Of a stretch of 64,000 nucleotides of DNA, positions 30,521-39,876 are shown piece after piece. The position numbers were made by a program, and so were the translations under genes. The notes beneath the pieces are model-generated. The model had not been told where the DNA came from, ran no database searches, and saw only the letters and a program-made list of their open reading frames with translations. Source of the stretch: Crocinitomicaceae bacterium (GTDB lineage Bacteria; Bacteroidota; Bacteroidia; Flavobacteriales_D; Crocinitomicaceae). The stretch is from positions 96,465 through 160,464 of the forward strand of contig JAMLHA010000002.1 in NCBI GenBank assembly GCA_023957475.1. The letters run 5' to 3'. The first letter of the stretch is position 1. Each line of letters opens with the position of its first letter.

Positions 30521-31999
30521 ATGAAAAAAGTATTAATAGCCAATAGAGGAGAGATTGCAAGAAGAGTTATTCGAACACTTAAAGCAATGGATATTAAGAG
30601 TGTAGCAGTTTATTCAGATGCAGATAGAAATGCACCCCACGTTTTAGAAGCTGATGAGGCAGTTTATCTTGGTGGTAGTCCTGCTGCTGAGAGTTACCTT
30701 AAAATGGATTTAATTATAGACTACTGCAAGAAATTAGGAGTTGATGGTGTTCACCCTGGTTATGGTTTTTTATCTGAAAATGCGGAGTTTGCTCGAAAAC
30801 TGAAGGCAAATGGTATCACATTAATTGGTCCTTCACCAGAGTCTATGGAAATAATGGGTGATAAATTAAGTGCAAAACAAGCTGTTAAAGGATATGGTGT
30901 GCCACTCGTGCCTGGTGTTGATGAAGCGATTACGGATGTTGAAAAAGCCATTAAAATTGCCAACGAGATAGGATATCCAATTTTAATTAAAGCTTCTGCC
31001 GGTGGCGGTGGAAAAGGAATGCGCTTAGTTGAAAGAAGTGAGGATTTTAAAGAGCAAATGCGTTTGGCGCAAAGTGAGGCACGTTCTTCTTTTGGAAATG
31101 ACGCTGTCTTTATAGAAAAATTTGTAACAAAACCTCGACATATTGAAATTCAAGTATTTGCAGATAGAAGTGGAAACGCTGTTTATTTGTTTGAGCGTGA
31201 ATGTTCTGTTCAACGTCGTTATCAAAAAGTTATAGAAGAAGCTCCGAGTGCTATTTTAACACCTGAGTTAAGAAAGAAAATGGGTGAAGCAGCTGTAGCA
31301 GTTTGTAAAGCATGTAATTATGAAGGAGCAGGTACTGTTGAATTTATGTTAGATGGAAACATGGATTTCTTTTTCTTGGAAATGAATACACGTTTGCAAG
31401 TTGAACACCCAGTAACTGAAGAAATTACAGGTTTGGATTTAGTTGAATGGCAAATCAGAGTGGCAAGAGGAGAGAATTTACCATTGAATCAAGAAGAATT
31501 AAAAATCAACGGGCATGCGATTGAAATTCGCGTATATGCTGAAGATACATTGAATGGATTTACACCAGATATTGGAAATTTAAAGCGTTATCGTGTTCCT
31601 TCTGGTAGAGCGGTTAGAGTAGATGATGCTTTTGTAGAAGGTATGGATATTCCTATTTTTTACGATCCAATGATTGCTAAATTGTGTGTGTGGGGCAAGG
31701 ATAGAAAATCAGCTATTTCGAGAGCCATTAAAGCAATTGATGAATACCAAATTTCGGGAGTGAAAACTTCTTTGGATTTTGGGAAGTTTGTTTTAAAACA
31801 CGATGCATTTAGAAGTGGAGATTTTGACACCAATTTTGTAAAGAATTATTTTTCAGATCCAAAAGTTGTAAATACAGCAATGGAGGACGAGAAAGATGCG
31901 TTGCAATATGGTATTGATCAAATCTGGGAAGGTGTGTTGAAACAGCATGAAAAAGAATTCCGTTCCAGAAATATTGAAAGTAGTTGGGTAAAAGCATAA
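30521..31999 (+). CDS. accC: Biotin carboxylase subunit of an acyl-CoA carboxylase
   Basis: Carboxylates biotin on its carrier protein with ATP and bicarbonate. About 492 residues. Opening KKVLIANRGEIARRVIRTLK, glycine-rich ATP loop KASAGGGGKGMRLV near residue 160, ERECSVQRRYQKVIEEAPS, and FFFLEMNTRLQVEHPVTEE with the catalytic EMN and Arg are all present. The upstream in-frame ATG at 30437 would prefix 28 non-conserved residues, so ATG 30521 is preferred. No biotin-carrier gene is adjacent; acetyl-CoA or propionyl-CoA carboxylase cannot be told apart. Confidence 0.88.
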   Translation: MKKVLIANRGEIARRVIRTLKAMDIKSVAVYSDADRNAPHVLEADEAVYLGGSPAAESYLKMDLIIDYCKKLGVDGVHPGYGFLSENAEFARKLKANGITLIGPSPESMEIMGDKLSAKQAVKGYGVPLVPGVDEAITDVEKAIKIANEIGYPILIKASAGGGGKGMRLVERSEDFKEQMRLAQSEARSSFGNDAVFIEKFVTKPRHIEIQVFADRSGNAVYLFERECSVQRRYQKVIEEAPSAILTPELRKKMGEAAVAVCKACNYEGAGTVEFMLDGNMDFFFLEMNTRLQVEHPVTEEITGLDLVEWQIRVARGENLPLNQEELKINGHAIEIRVYAEDTLNGFTPDIGNLKRYRVPSGRAVRVDDAFVEGMDIPIFYDPMIAKLCVWGKDRKSAISRAIKAIDEYQISGVKTSLDFGKFVLKHDAFRSGDFDTNFVKNYFSDPKVVNTAMEDEKDALQYGIDQIWEGVLKQHEKEFRSRNIESSWVKA

Positions 32000-32071
32000 T
32001 TTTTTGTTTGAACTTTAAATTAAAAGTGCTACTTTTACGGCACAAAAAATTGAATTAAAATCTAATTCCAA

Positions 32072-33283
32072 ATGAATTTACACGAATATCAAGGAAAATC
32101 AATACTTAAAAGTTACGGTGTATCTGTACAAGAAGGTATTGTTATCGACAAAGTTGAAGATGCTTTAGAAGCAGCTAAGAAATTAACAGAGCAAACAGGT
32201 ACTGGTTGGTACGTAGTTAAGGCTCAAATCCATGCAGGAGGACGTGGTAAAGGAAAAATCCAAGAAACGGATTCAAACGGAGTTGTTTTGGCTAAAGGAC
32301 TTGATGAAGTTGAAGCAAAAGTGAAAGGTATTTTGGGTGGACACTTGATGACGGCTCAAACAAACGGAAAAGCAAAGAAAGTAAATAAAGTGATGATTGC
32401 TCAGGATGTTTATTATCCAGGTGAATCTGAAACAGAAGAGTTTTACATGTCTGTTCTTTTGGATAGAGAAAAAGGTAGAAATACTATTGTTTACTCAACT
32501 GAAGGAGGAATGGATATTGAATCTGTTGCTGAACATACTCCAGAAAAAATATTTAAAGAAGAAATTGATCCACGCGTTGGTATTCAAGGTTTTCAAGCAA
32601 GAAAGATTGCTTTTAACTTAGGTGTTAGCGGTCAAGCATTTAAAGAAATGGTGAAGTTTGTAACCGCTCTTTACAATGCGTATGTAGGTATTGATGCTTC
32701 AATGTTTGAAATCAATCCAGTGTTAAAAACATCTGATAATAAAGTTATTGCAGTTGATGCAAAAGTTACTTTGGATGGAAATGGATTGTACCGTCACCCA
32801 GATTATGCTGCATTAAGAGATTTATCTGAAGAAGATCCTACAGAAGTAGAAGCTGGTGAAGCTGGTCTTAACTTTGTTAAATTAGATGGTAATGTTGGAT
32901 GTATGGTGAATGGTGCTGGTTTAGCAATGGCTACTATGGACATCATTAAATTATCAGGTGGTAATCCTGCTAATTTCTTGGACGTAGGTGGTACAGCTAA
33001 TGCTGAACGTGTTGAAAAAGCTTTCCATATCATTTTGAAAGATCCAAATGTTAAAGCAATTTTGATCAATATCTTTGGTGGTATCGTTCGTTGTGACCGT
33101 GTGGCACAAGGTGTGGTTGATGCTTATAAAAACATGGGAAATATTCCAGTTCCAATCATTGTTCGTTTACAAGGAACAAATGCTGAAGAAGCGAAAAAAT
33201 TGATTGATGAATCAGGGTTAAATGTTCATTCAGCTGTATTGTTACAAGAAGCAGCTGATAAAGTGAAAGAAGTTTTAGCTTAA
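32072..33283 (+). CDS. sucC: Succinyl-CoA synthetase, beta (ADP-forming) subunit
   Basis: TCA-cycle enzyme making ATP from succinyl-CoA. 403 residues. The opener MNLHEYQGKSILKSYGV and the ATP-grasp elements VVKAQIHAGGRGKG and FEINPV are typical. The C-terminal ligase domain has NGAGLAMATMDIIKLSGGNPANFLDVGG and NIFGGIVRCDRVAQG. The partner sucD is not in the window. A strong terminator follows. Confidence 0.95.
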   Translation: MNLHEYQGKSILKSYGVSVQEGIVIDKVEDALEAAKKLTEQTGTGWYVVKAQIHAGGRGKGKIQETDSNGVVLAKGLDEVEAKVKGILGGHLMTAQTNGKAKKVNKVMIAQDVYYPGESETEEFYMSVLLDREKGRNTIVYSTEGGMDIESVAEHTPEKIFKEEIDPRVGIQGFQARKIAFNLGVSGQAFKEMVKFVTALYNAYVGIDASMFEINPVLKTSDNKVIAVDAKVTLDGNGLYRHPDYAALRDLSEEDPTEVEAGEAGLNFVKLDGNVGCMVNGAGLAMATMDIIKLSGGNPANFLDVGGTANAERVEKAFHIILKDPNVKAILINIFGGIVRCDRVAQGVVDAYKNMGNIPVPIIVRLQGTNAEEAKKLIDESGLNVHSAVLLQEAADKVKEVLA

Positions 33284-33302
33284 TCGATTTAAATTCATTG
33301 TA

Positions 33303-33340
33303 AAAATGGCGTTGCATGAATGTGACGCCATTTTTGTTTT
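33303..33340. terminator. Bidirectional intrinsic terminator between sucC and the MFS gene
   Basis: AAAATGGCGT pairs with ACGCCATTTT (10 bp, 12-base loop). T-runs follow on both strands, so it can end sucC on the plus strand and the MFS gene on the minus strand, whose stop overlaps its edge. Confidence 0.85.
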
Positions 33341-34556
33341 AATCTTCTGCCAAAGGCATTTTGTTTCTCACATACAAAAATCCTATTCCTGTAATGATAA
33401 GAATAATAATATTAATCACCCATAAATAAGCGAACGAATAATGTTCGATAAACAAGGTGGATAAATATGGCATCACTATAAATGCAGCGGAAATACTTAA
33501 TCCATTTAACCCCATGTAAGCACCTCTATTCTTTGTTACAGAGCGTTTTGCTGCAACTGTTGACATAAACGGTAGTGCAAGTATTTCAGCAACACTTAGA
33601 AGTGACATAGCAAAGAAACACGATAAAAGACTGGAGTCAAAAAGTAACCATAAATAAGAGAATGCCAAAAACAAGCAACTGAGCATTAAGATGACATAGA
33701 TGTTTATTTTCTTCTCGATACTACTAACTAATATCATTTCTGTAAATACTACAAATAAACCATTAAAGCCAAGTAGTAAACCGATTTCTAATTGAGAAAA
33801 ATTTAATACTTGCTTATAAAACAAAGGAAGAATACTAATCAATTGGAAGAAAATACAAGAAAATAAAAAACAATACACGCTGAATAGAACATACCATTTG
33901 TCTTTGTATGGAGATTGCTCAAATGCATAAGGGTTTACTTCTTCATTTACAATAGTGTTCTCATTTCTTGATTTACGTTTAAAGAAATAAACGAAAAATA
34001 CGATTGCCGTTGTAAATACAGCAAATCCATTTCCATAAAACAACCAAGCGTAAGAAAAAGTAGCCAAAAAACCACCGAGCGCAGGTCCCATTGAAAACCC
34101 TAAGTTAATCGCTAATCGATTTAGCGAAAAGGAGCGCGTGATATTTCCTTTTTTAGCATACGAAGTGATAGCTGCTGAGTTTGCAGGACGAAAACTCTCG
34201 TAAATTGTACTTAAAATGAATATCGTTAGATAAACTTCATGTGGTTCTGTTATATGTGAAAGCAAAACAAACAAAGGAGCGGATAAAATAAGTGTAAAGA
34301 ATTGGACATAAAAAGCACCAATTCTATCAGTAAGCCAACCTCCTAAAATGGAACCTAAAAGTGAACCAACGCCAAAGAAACTCATAGCTAATCCTGCTTG
34401 ATCTGTTTTAAACCCTAAAACGGACGTTAGGTAAACTGTAAGAAAAGGAATAACCATTCCACCAGTTCTGTTGATTAACATCACCAATGAAAGCATCCAA
34501 GATTCAACGGATAAACCTTTAAAAGATGAAATATATAAGGATAAAAATTTTTTCAA
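33339..34556 (-). CDS. Major facilitator superfamily transporter
   Basis: A 405-residue inner-membrane transporter with 12 predicted helices. The loop between helices 2 and 3 reads GSLLGSILGGWLTDRIGAF, the MFS signature (G-x-x-x-D-R). GPALGGFLATFSY follows in helix 5. The central loop (KRKSRNENTIVNEEVN) is cytoplasmic. It resembles drug or sugar exporters of the DHA1 type, but substrate cannot be read from sequence. Confidence 0.85.
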   Translation of the reverse strand: MKKFLSLYISSFKGLSVESWMLSLVMLINRTGGMVIPFLTVYLTSVLGFKTDQAGLAMSFFGVGSLLGSILGGWLTDRIGAFYVQFFTLILSAPLFVLLSHITEPHEVYLTIFILSTIYESFRPANSAAITSYAKKGNITRSFSLNRLAINLGFSMGPALGGFLATFSYAWLFYGNGFAVFTTAIVFFVYFFKRKSRNENTIVNEEVNPYAFEQSPYKDKWYVLFSVYCFLFSCIFFQLISILPLFYKQVLNFSQLEIGLLLGFNGLFVVFTEMILVSSIEKKINIYVILMLSCLFLAFSYLWLLFDSSLLSCFFAMSLLSVAEILALPFMSTVAAKRSVTKNRGAYMGLNGLSISAAFIVMPYLSTLFIEHYSFAYLWVINIIILIITGIGFLYVRNKMPLAED

Positions 34557-34606
34557 GGTTTAAAAATGCAAATATATTTATTAATTCTATTATGGGGCGT
34601 TGAAAA

Positions 34607-34644
34607 TAAAAAGCCTTCCTGAAACTATCAAGAAGGCCTTTTGC
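34607..34644 (-). terminator. Intrinsic terminator of secA
   Basis: On the minus strand AAGGCCTTCTTG pairs imperfectly with CAGGAAGGCTT, followed by TTTTTATTTT. It starts 16 bases after the secA stop. Confidence 0.85.
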
Positions 34645-34659
34645 TTTGTTATAGTGTGA

Positions 34660-37600
34660 TTACTTACCGTGACATTGTTTGTACTTTTTACCACTTCCAC
34701 AAGGACATGGATCATTTCTACCAATTTTTTCTTCGGCAACAACTGGCTCTCTTTTCACTGGTTGTTGATAAGAATTTTCCATTGCTTCCTGATAATCATT
34801 TCGACTATTTTCAACAATATCTGAAGATGTTGTTTCTTTAGCTTTTGCATATTGATTTTCTTGTCGAATTTCTTTAGCGGATGCTTCAACTTTATTGTCA
34901 ATTTCTAAATCTAATTTTAATAACAATTCAACAGCTTCTTTGTTCAAGCGATCGAGCATTGCTTTAAAAAGCTCAAAAGATTCCAATTTGTAGATTAACA
35001 ATGGGTCTTTTTGTTCGTATTGAGCATTGTTAACAGCAGAACGCAATTCATCCATTTCTCTTAAATGTTCTTTCCATTCATTGTCAATGCTATTCAATAC
35101 AATAGCTTTTTCTAATTGTTTTGGAATATTTCTTCCTTCAACATTGTATGCTTCCTCAATTTGTACTCCGATTTGCATTGTGCGTTTACCGTCAGTTAAT
35201 GGAATAGCCATTGTTTTGTAACGATGCGATTCATTTTCTTGAACATACTTAATTTGAGGCCAGCAAAGATTGATAACACGTTCGTTTTTCTCTCTGTAGT
35301 GCTGAATAATTGCCATGTATATTTTCTCTGTTAAAGGAACTTGATCAATAGTCGCAAATTCTTCAGCAGAAATAGGTGATTGAATACTTAAATCACGTAA
35401 CAATTCATTTTCAAAGTTATTGAAATCACCTTTAAAGTTTTTCATTGCTATGGCGTCAGCTGTATCGTAGAACATATTGTCAACATCCACGTCTAAACGA
35501 TCTCCAAATAGTGCATTTCTACGTTTTTTGTAAATAGCTTTACGTTGCGCATTCATTACGTCATCAAATTCCAATAGTCGTTTACGAATACCGAAGTTGT
35601 TTTCTTCAACTTTTTTCTGAGCTCTTTCGATGGATTTTGAAACCATTGAGTGGGTAATAACTTCACCTTCTTTTAGTCCCATTCTATCCATTAATTTCGC
35701 AATACGTTCAGAACCAAATTTACGCATTAAATCGTCTTCCAATGAAACGAAGAATTGAGAAGAACCTGGATCACCTTGACGTCCAGAACGACCTCTCAAC
35801 TGTCTATCAACACGTCGAGAATCGTGTCTTTCAGTTGCAACGATTGCCAAACCTCCGGCCTCTTTAACACCTTCGCCTAATTTGATATCGGTACCACGAC
35901 CAGCCATGTTTGTGGCAATAGTTACAGCACCAGCTCTACCTGCTTCGGCTACGATTTCAGCTTCTTTTTGGTGTTGTTTAGCATTCAAGACATTGTGTGC
36001 AATTCCTTTCATTTTAAGCATTCTACTTAACAACTCAGAAATTTCTACTGTTGTTGTACCAACCAATACCGGTCTTCCTTCTGTCACTAAACGTTCTGTC
36101 TCTGCTATTACAGCAGCAAATTTTTCACGAGCAGTTTTGAATACCAAATCGTTTTTATCGTTACGCAAAATAGGTCTATTGGTAGGAATAACAACAACAT
36201 CTAATTTGTAAATATCCCAAAATTCTTTTGCTTCTGTTTCTGCCGTACCAGTCATACCAGCTAATTTGTGGTACATACGGAAGTAGTTTTGCAATGTAAT
36301 TGTGGCATAAGTTTGTGTAGCTGCTTCTACAGTTACATTTTCTTTTGCTTCAATCGCTTGGTGTAATCCGTCGGAATATCTACGACCTTCCATAATACGA
36401 CCAGTAGATTCATCAACGATTTTAATTTTTCCTTCGATTACAACGTATTCAACTTCTTTTTCAAATAACGTATAGGCTTTCAACAGCTGGTTTACAGAGT
36501 GAATTCTTTCTGACTTAATGCTGTAATCACGAACAAGTTCACTTTTCTTTGCTTGGAATTGTTCTGCAGGTAAATTTTCTTTCGATAAAGCAGCTATTTG
36601 TGAGCCGATGTCAGGCATTACGAAGAAATTACGGTCATCTTTTCCAGATATTAGGTCAATTCCTTTATCAGTAAGTTCAATGGTGTTTTGTTTTTCATCA
36701 ATGACAAAGAACAACTCTTGGTCAATTTCTTTCATGCGTTTTCCTTGTTCTTGCATGTAGAAATTTTCTGTTTTTTGTAAGTGAGCTTTAACACCAGGCT
36801 CTGATAAATATTTTATTAAAGCTTTATTTTTAGGTAAACCTCTGAATGCTCGTAATAGTGCAATTCCACCTTGTTCCAAGTGTTCTTTACCTTCTTTTTT
36901 GTTTTCAAAACCATCTTGGATAACCGCCAACATCTTTTTCGCATCGGCAAGGCATTGAGTAACTAATTGGCGTTGAGCTGCAACAATTGTTTCAATTCTT
37001 GGTTTTAATTCATGAAATTCGTGTTCATCTCCTTTTGGCGTTGGTCCAGAAATAATCAATGGTGTACGAGCATCATCAATCAATACAGAGTCCACCTCAT
37101 CCACAATTGCATAATGGTGTTTTCCTTGCACCAATTCATCTGGGTGACCAGCCATGTTGTCACGAAGGTAGTCAAAACCAAATTCATTGTTTGTACCAAA
37201 TGTAATATCAGCTTTGTAAGCTTGTCTTCTTTCATGTGAATTTGGTCGGTGTTTATCAATGCAATCTACTGTTAATCCGTGGAATTGGTACAATGGACCC
37301 ATCCATTCGGAGTCACGTTTTGCTAAGTAATCATTCACAGTAACGAGGTGAACACCTTTACCAGCTAATGCATTTAAATAAACAGGAAGCGTAGCCACTA
37401 ACGTTTTACCTTCCCCTGTTTGCATCTCTGAAATTTTACCAGTGTGAAGTACAGCTCCACCCATCAATTGCACATCGTAATGTACCATGTTCCATTCCAC
37501 TTCTGCACCAGCAGCTGTCCATTTGTTGTGCCAAATAGCTTTGTCACCTTCTATAGTAATACCATCTTTTTTAGTTGCTAAATCACGGTCAAAATCTTGT

Positions 37601-37995
37601 ACAGTAACAACCAATTGTTTGTTTTCAGACCATCTTCTAGCTGTTTCAACAACTACAGCAAATGCTTCTGGCAAAATTTCCTTTAAAGTTTCTTCAATTT
37701 TTTCATCAATAACTTTTGTCATTGAATCAATCTTGTCGTACAAATCTTCTTTCTCGTTTATAGAAAGCGTTGGTTCTTCTACTTTAATTTTTAAATCAGC
37801 AGTTTCTTCTTCTAATGCTTTTATACTTTCTTTTACCTTTGTTTGAAAGCCAACTGTCTTTGCTCTTAATTCATCGTCTGATAGCGATTTGAATTGCTCT
37901 TGAAAAGCTCTGGTTTGATCAATGTATGGTTGATATTCTTTTCTGTCTTTAGTTGATTTATCTCCTAAAAATGCTTTTAATAAGTTTGAGATCAT
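34660..37995 (-). CDS. secA: Preprotein translocase ATPase SecA
   Basis: Motor of the Sec export pathway. 1111 residues, longer than the 900 of E. coli, with the extra part around residues 330-460 as in other Bacteroidetes. Walker A MQTGEGKTLVATLP near residue 185, DEVDSVLIDDARTPLIISG (DEAD-like box), TNMAGRGTDIKLG, and RQLRGRSGRQGDPGSSQF (arginine finger) are present. The tail carries the zinc SEC-C motif CPCGSGKKYKQCHG. It provides the export route needed by the signal-peptide and T9SS proteins in this window. Confidence 0.96.
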   Translation of the reverse strand: MISNLLKAFLGDKSTKDRKEYQPYIDQTRAFQEQFKSLSDDELRAKTVGFQTKVKESIKALEEETADLKIKVEEPTLSINEKEDLYDKIDSMTKVIDEKIEETLKEILPEAFAVVVETARRWSENKQLVVTVQDFDRDLATKKDGITIEGDKAIWHNKWTAAGAEVEWNMVHYDVQLMGGAVLHTGKISEMQTGEGKTLVATLPVYLNALAGKGVHLVTVNDYLAKRDSEWMGPLYQFHGLTVDCIDKHRPNSHERRQAYKADITFGTNNEFGFDYLRDNMAGHPDELVQGKHHYAIVDEVDSVLIDDARTPLIISGPTPKGDEHEFHELKPRIETIVAAQRQLVTQCLADAKKMLAVIQDGFENKKEGKEHLEQGGIALLRAFRGLPKNKALIKYLSEPGVKAHLQKTENFYMQEQGKRMKEIDQELFFVIDEKQNTIELTDKGIDLISGKDDRNFFVMPDIGSQIAALSKENLPAEQFQAKKSELVRDYSIKSERIHSVNQLLKAYTLFEKEVEYVVIEGKIKIVDESTGRIMEGRRYSDGLHQAIEAKENVTVEAATQTYATITLQNYFRMYHKLAGMTGTAETEAKEFWDIYKLDVVVIPTNRPILRNDKNDLVFKTAREKFAAVIAETERLVTEGRPVLVGTTTVEISELLSRMLKMKGIAHNVLNAKQHQKEAEIVAEAGRAGAVTIATNMAGRGTDIKLGEGVKEAGGLAIVATERHDSRRVDRQLRGRSGRQGDPGSSQFFVSLEDDLMRKFGSERIAKLMDRMGLKEGEVITHSMVSKSIERAQKKVEENNFGIRKRLLEFDDVMNAQRKAIYKKRRNALFGDRLDVDVDNMFYDTADAIAMKNFKGDFNNFENELLRDLSIQSPISAEEFATIDQVPLTEKIYMAIIQHYREKNERVINLCWPQIKYVQENESHRYKTMAIPLTDGKRTMQIGVQIEEAYNVEGRNIPKQLEKAIVLNSIDNEWKEHLREMDELRSAVNNAQYEQKDPLLIYKLESFELFKAMLDRLNKEAVELLLKLDLEIDNKVEASAKEIRQENQYAKAKETTSSDIVENSRNDYQEAMENSYQQPVKREPVVAEEKIGRNDPCPCGSGKKYKQCHGK

Positions 37996-38017
37996 TTATT
38001 TTAAAATTTTAGAGTGT

Positions 38018-38025
38018 CAAAAATA
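38018..38025 (-). promoter_or_regulatory. -7 promoter element of secA
   Basis: The minus strand reads TATTTTTG (TAnnTTTG), 23 bases before the secA start. A 19 bp palindrome lies about 85 bases further upstream. Confidence 0.45.
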
Positions 38026-38108
38026 CTATTTTTTCTTTCTTTTCTACTAAAAAAAACATGTTAAAAAATTACAAAAGTATATAGTCATAAATCGTTCCAT
38101 TCTATCCA

Positions 38109-38149
38109 ATTATAAATTATTCTGACATTCTGTCAGAATAATTTATAAT
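38109..38149. repeat. Perfect inverted repeat, 19 bp arms and 3-base loop
   Basis: ATTATAAATTATTCTGACA is followed by TTC and its exact reverse complement. There is no T-run after it on either strand, so it is not a standard terminator. It sits between the terminator of the operon ending at 38201 and the secA promoter. It could be an operator, an RNA hairpin or a small mobile palindrome. Confidence 0.9.
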
Positions 38150-38152
38150 AGC

Positions 38153-38180
38153 ATAAAAAAAGCATGATTTCTCATGCTAT
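38153..38180 (-). terminator. Intrinsic terminator of the iron-sulfur operon
   Basis: Minus strand: AGCATGA, loop GAAA, TCATGCT, then TTTTTTTATGC. It ends the transcript of the gene at 38201. Confidence 0.75.
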
Positions 38181-38200
38181 TTCGTCTATTTTTGATTCAA

Positions 38201-38644
38201 TCAAATAACTTTTTTCCACTGGTTTTTAAATTCACCCAGCGTTCTTAATGTTGGGTCAAAATAAATAGCTCCTTTGTGGTTGTTAATTTCTGAATAATGG
38301 ACATTTTTCTTTTGTCCGTTTTCTTCAATAACAACATTCATTCTGTCTAAGAAATTTAAATTGTATTCTTTTTCCAATCTTCTTAGAAAGTGAATGGAAC
38401 TGTCAACCGAACAACCAGAAGCAATTGTTTTTTCTTCGTTTACCAAAAATAATATAAAATAATCGTCTAAAATTGTTGCTCCTCCATATAGTTTATCGCC
38501 ATGAGAAGCCCAATCTTTAGAAAATTCAGTTAATTTTTCTTGAATGGCTGGTTGAACCGCTTTAGGAATAGCTCCTTGATTGTGGTAAACCCAGATTTTA
38601 CTTGTTTCTGGGAAATCTTCTAATAAATTATAAGTCTGCTGCAT
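38201..38644 (-). CDS. Conserved protein of unknown function, Fe-S operon
   Basis: 147 residues, cytoplasmic, no signal peptide. It begins YNLLEDFPETSKIWVYHNQG and contains ASGCSVDSSIHFLRRLEKEY with a single conserved-looking Cys. I recognise no catalytic motif. Related Bacteroidetes proteins are often labelled ABC transporter ATPase, but there is no Walker A here, so that label is not supported. It overlaps the preceding (Fe-S)-binding protein gene by 17 bases, which argues for a linked role in the same redox operon. Confidence 0.7.
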   Translation of the reverse strand: MQQTYNLLEDFPETSKIWVYHNQGAIPKAVQPAIQEKLTEFSKDWASHGDKLYGGATILDDYFILFLVNEEKTIASGCSVDSSIHFLRRLEKEYNLNFLDRMNVVIEENGQKKNVHYSEINNHKGAIYFDPTLRTLGEFKNQWKKVI

Positions 38645-39416
38645 TTGCTATTAATTCTGATACGTCCATTACTTTTACATCACCTTCTTTCTCAAAATGT
38701 TTCACACCATCTGTCATCATTGTGTTACAATAAGGACAAGCGGTTGCAACAATAGAAGCTTTTGTTTCCAATGCTTCCTCTGTTCTTAAAACATTGATTT
38801 CTTTTGTCCCAGCTTCTGACTCTTTGAACATTTGTGCACCTCCTGCACCACAACAGATTGCGTTTTTCTTGCAGTGACGCATTTCAACCAATTCTGCATC
38901 TAATTTTCTAATTAAATCGCGTGGAGCTTCGTAAATGTTATTTCCTCTACCAAGATAACATGGATCATGATACGTAATTTTACGACCTTTGTAATCGCCT
39001 CCTTCAATTTTTAATTCACCAGATTGCAATAGTCCGTTGATTAATTGAGAATGGTGAACAACTTCATAGTTACCACCTAAACCAGGGTATTCATTTTTGA
39101 TAGTATTAAAACAGTGCGGGCAACCAGTTACAATTTTTTTAATGCCATAGCCATTTAAAACTTGAATATTTGTCATGGCTTGCATTTGGAATAAAAATTC
39201 ATTTCCAGCACGTTTTGCAGGATCTCCAGTGCAACTTTCTTCTACACCCAATACAGCAAAGTTGATTTTACAATGCGCTAATATCTTAACGATTGCTTTT
39301 GTTACCTTTTTTGCTCTGTCGTCAAAGCTACCAGCACATCCAACCCAAAATAAAACATCGGGCATTTCACCTCTCGCTGCAAATTCAGCCATTGTGGGCA
39401 CTTTTAGATTTTCCAT
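38628..39416 (-). CDS. CCG-domain (Fe-S) oxidoreductase, HdrB/GlcF-like
   Basis: 262 residues with two cysteine-rich CCG domains. The first has VGCAG near residue 26 and TGCPHCFNTIKNEYP near 112; the second has YHDPCYLGRGN near 150, KKNAICCGAGGAQMF near 184 and ACPYCNTMM near 226. Such domains hold an unusual [4Fe-4S] cluster in heterodisulfide reductase, glycolate oxidase and succinate/lactate systems. It is encoded with a membrane ferredoxin-type protein (39877-41214), so the pair may pass electrons to or from the quinone pool. The electron donor is unknown. Confidence 0.85.
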   Translation of the reverse strand: MENLKVPTMAEFAARGEMPDVLFWVGCAGSFDDRAKKVTKAIVKILAHCKINFAVLGVEESCTGDPAKRAGNEFLFQMQAMTNIQVLNGYGIKKIVTGCPHCFNTIKNEYPGLGGNYEVVHHSQLINGLLQSGELKIEGGDYKGRKITYHDPCYLGRGNNIYEAPRDLIRKLDAELVEMRHCKKNAICCGAGGAQMFKESEAGTKEINVLRTEEALETKASIVATACPYCNTMMTDGVKHFEKEGDVKVMDVSELIANAADL

Positions 39417-39445
39417 TGTTGTTTTATTATATTAATATGTTTATT

Positions 39446-39874
39446 CTATTTTTCAAATACCTGAATAGTGACAGTTTTGTCAATTAAATCAGTAAATTTC
39501 CCTTCGTATCTTGTTGCTCTTACCATGTGATTGTCTATCCAATGATAGTTTCCACCACGTGGTTTTCCCATTAATAAACCGTGGTATTTGAAACCATTTT
39601 TAGCTAACCATCTTTCAGTTACATCTCGGTGTTCCTCCGTTCTCGAAGTAAAAAAAGTAATGATATGACCTTCATCGTACCATTTGTTTAATGTTGCTAA
39701 TGCTTCTGGATACAATTCGGCGGTTTCCATTCGTTTAGGTTCTTCATTTGGAATATCATCACAAATAGTACCGTCAATATCGATTAAATAATTTTTCACA
39801 TCAGAAGGTAAAACAGGGCTGATTTTGCACCCATTTTCTTCTAATTCAATTAAGTTGTTTAATTTATTTGACAT
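39446..39874 (-). CDS. HAD-superfamily phosphatase-like protein
   Basis: About 142 residues from the ATG at 39874; a longer frame to 39925 would run into the upstream gene. Motif I is IDIDGTICDD near residue 33, motif II is FTSRTEEHRDVTERWL near 77, and GKPRGGNYHWIDNH provides the later Lys and Asp. The lack of a large cap places it with small HAD enzymes acting on larger or protein/sugar substrates. It sits 2 bases after the membrane Fe-S gene and belongs to the same operon. Substrate unknown. Confidence 0.75.
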   Translation of the reverse strand: MSNKLNNLIELEENGCKISPVLPSDVKNYLIDIDGTICDDIPNEEPKRMETAELYPEALATLNKWYDEGHIITFFTSRTEEHRDVTERWLAKNGFKYHGLLMGKPRGGNYHWIDNHMVRATRYEGKFTDLIDKTVTIQVFEK

Positions 39875-39876
39875 AA

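Noticed and set aside
34660-37995. SecA length of 1111 residues as a novelty
   Set aside because: Extended SecA proteins are usual in Bacteroidetes; the insertion is a family feature.
38201-38644. ABC transporter ATPase
   Set aside because: A label sometimes attached to such proteins; there is no Walker A or signature motif.
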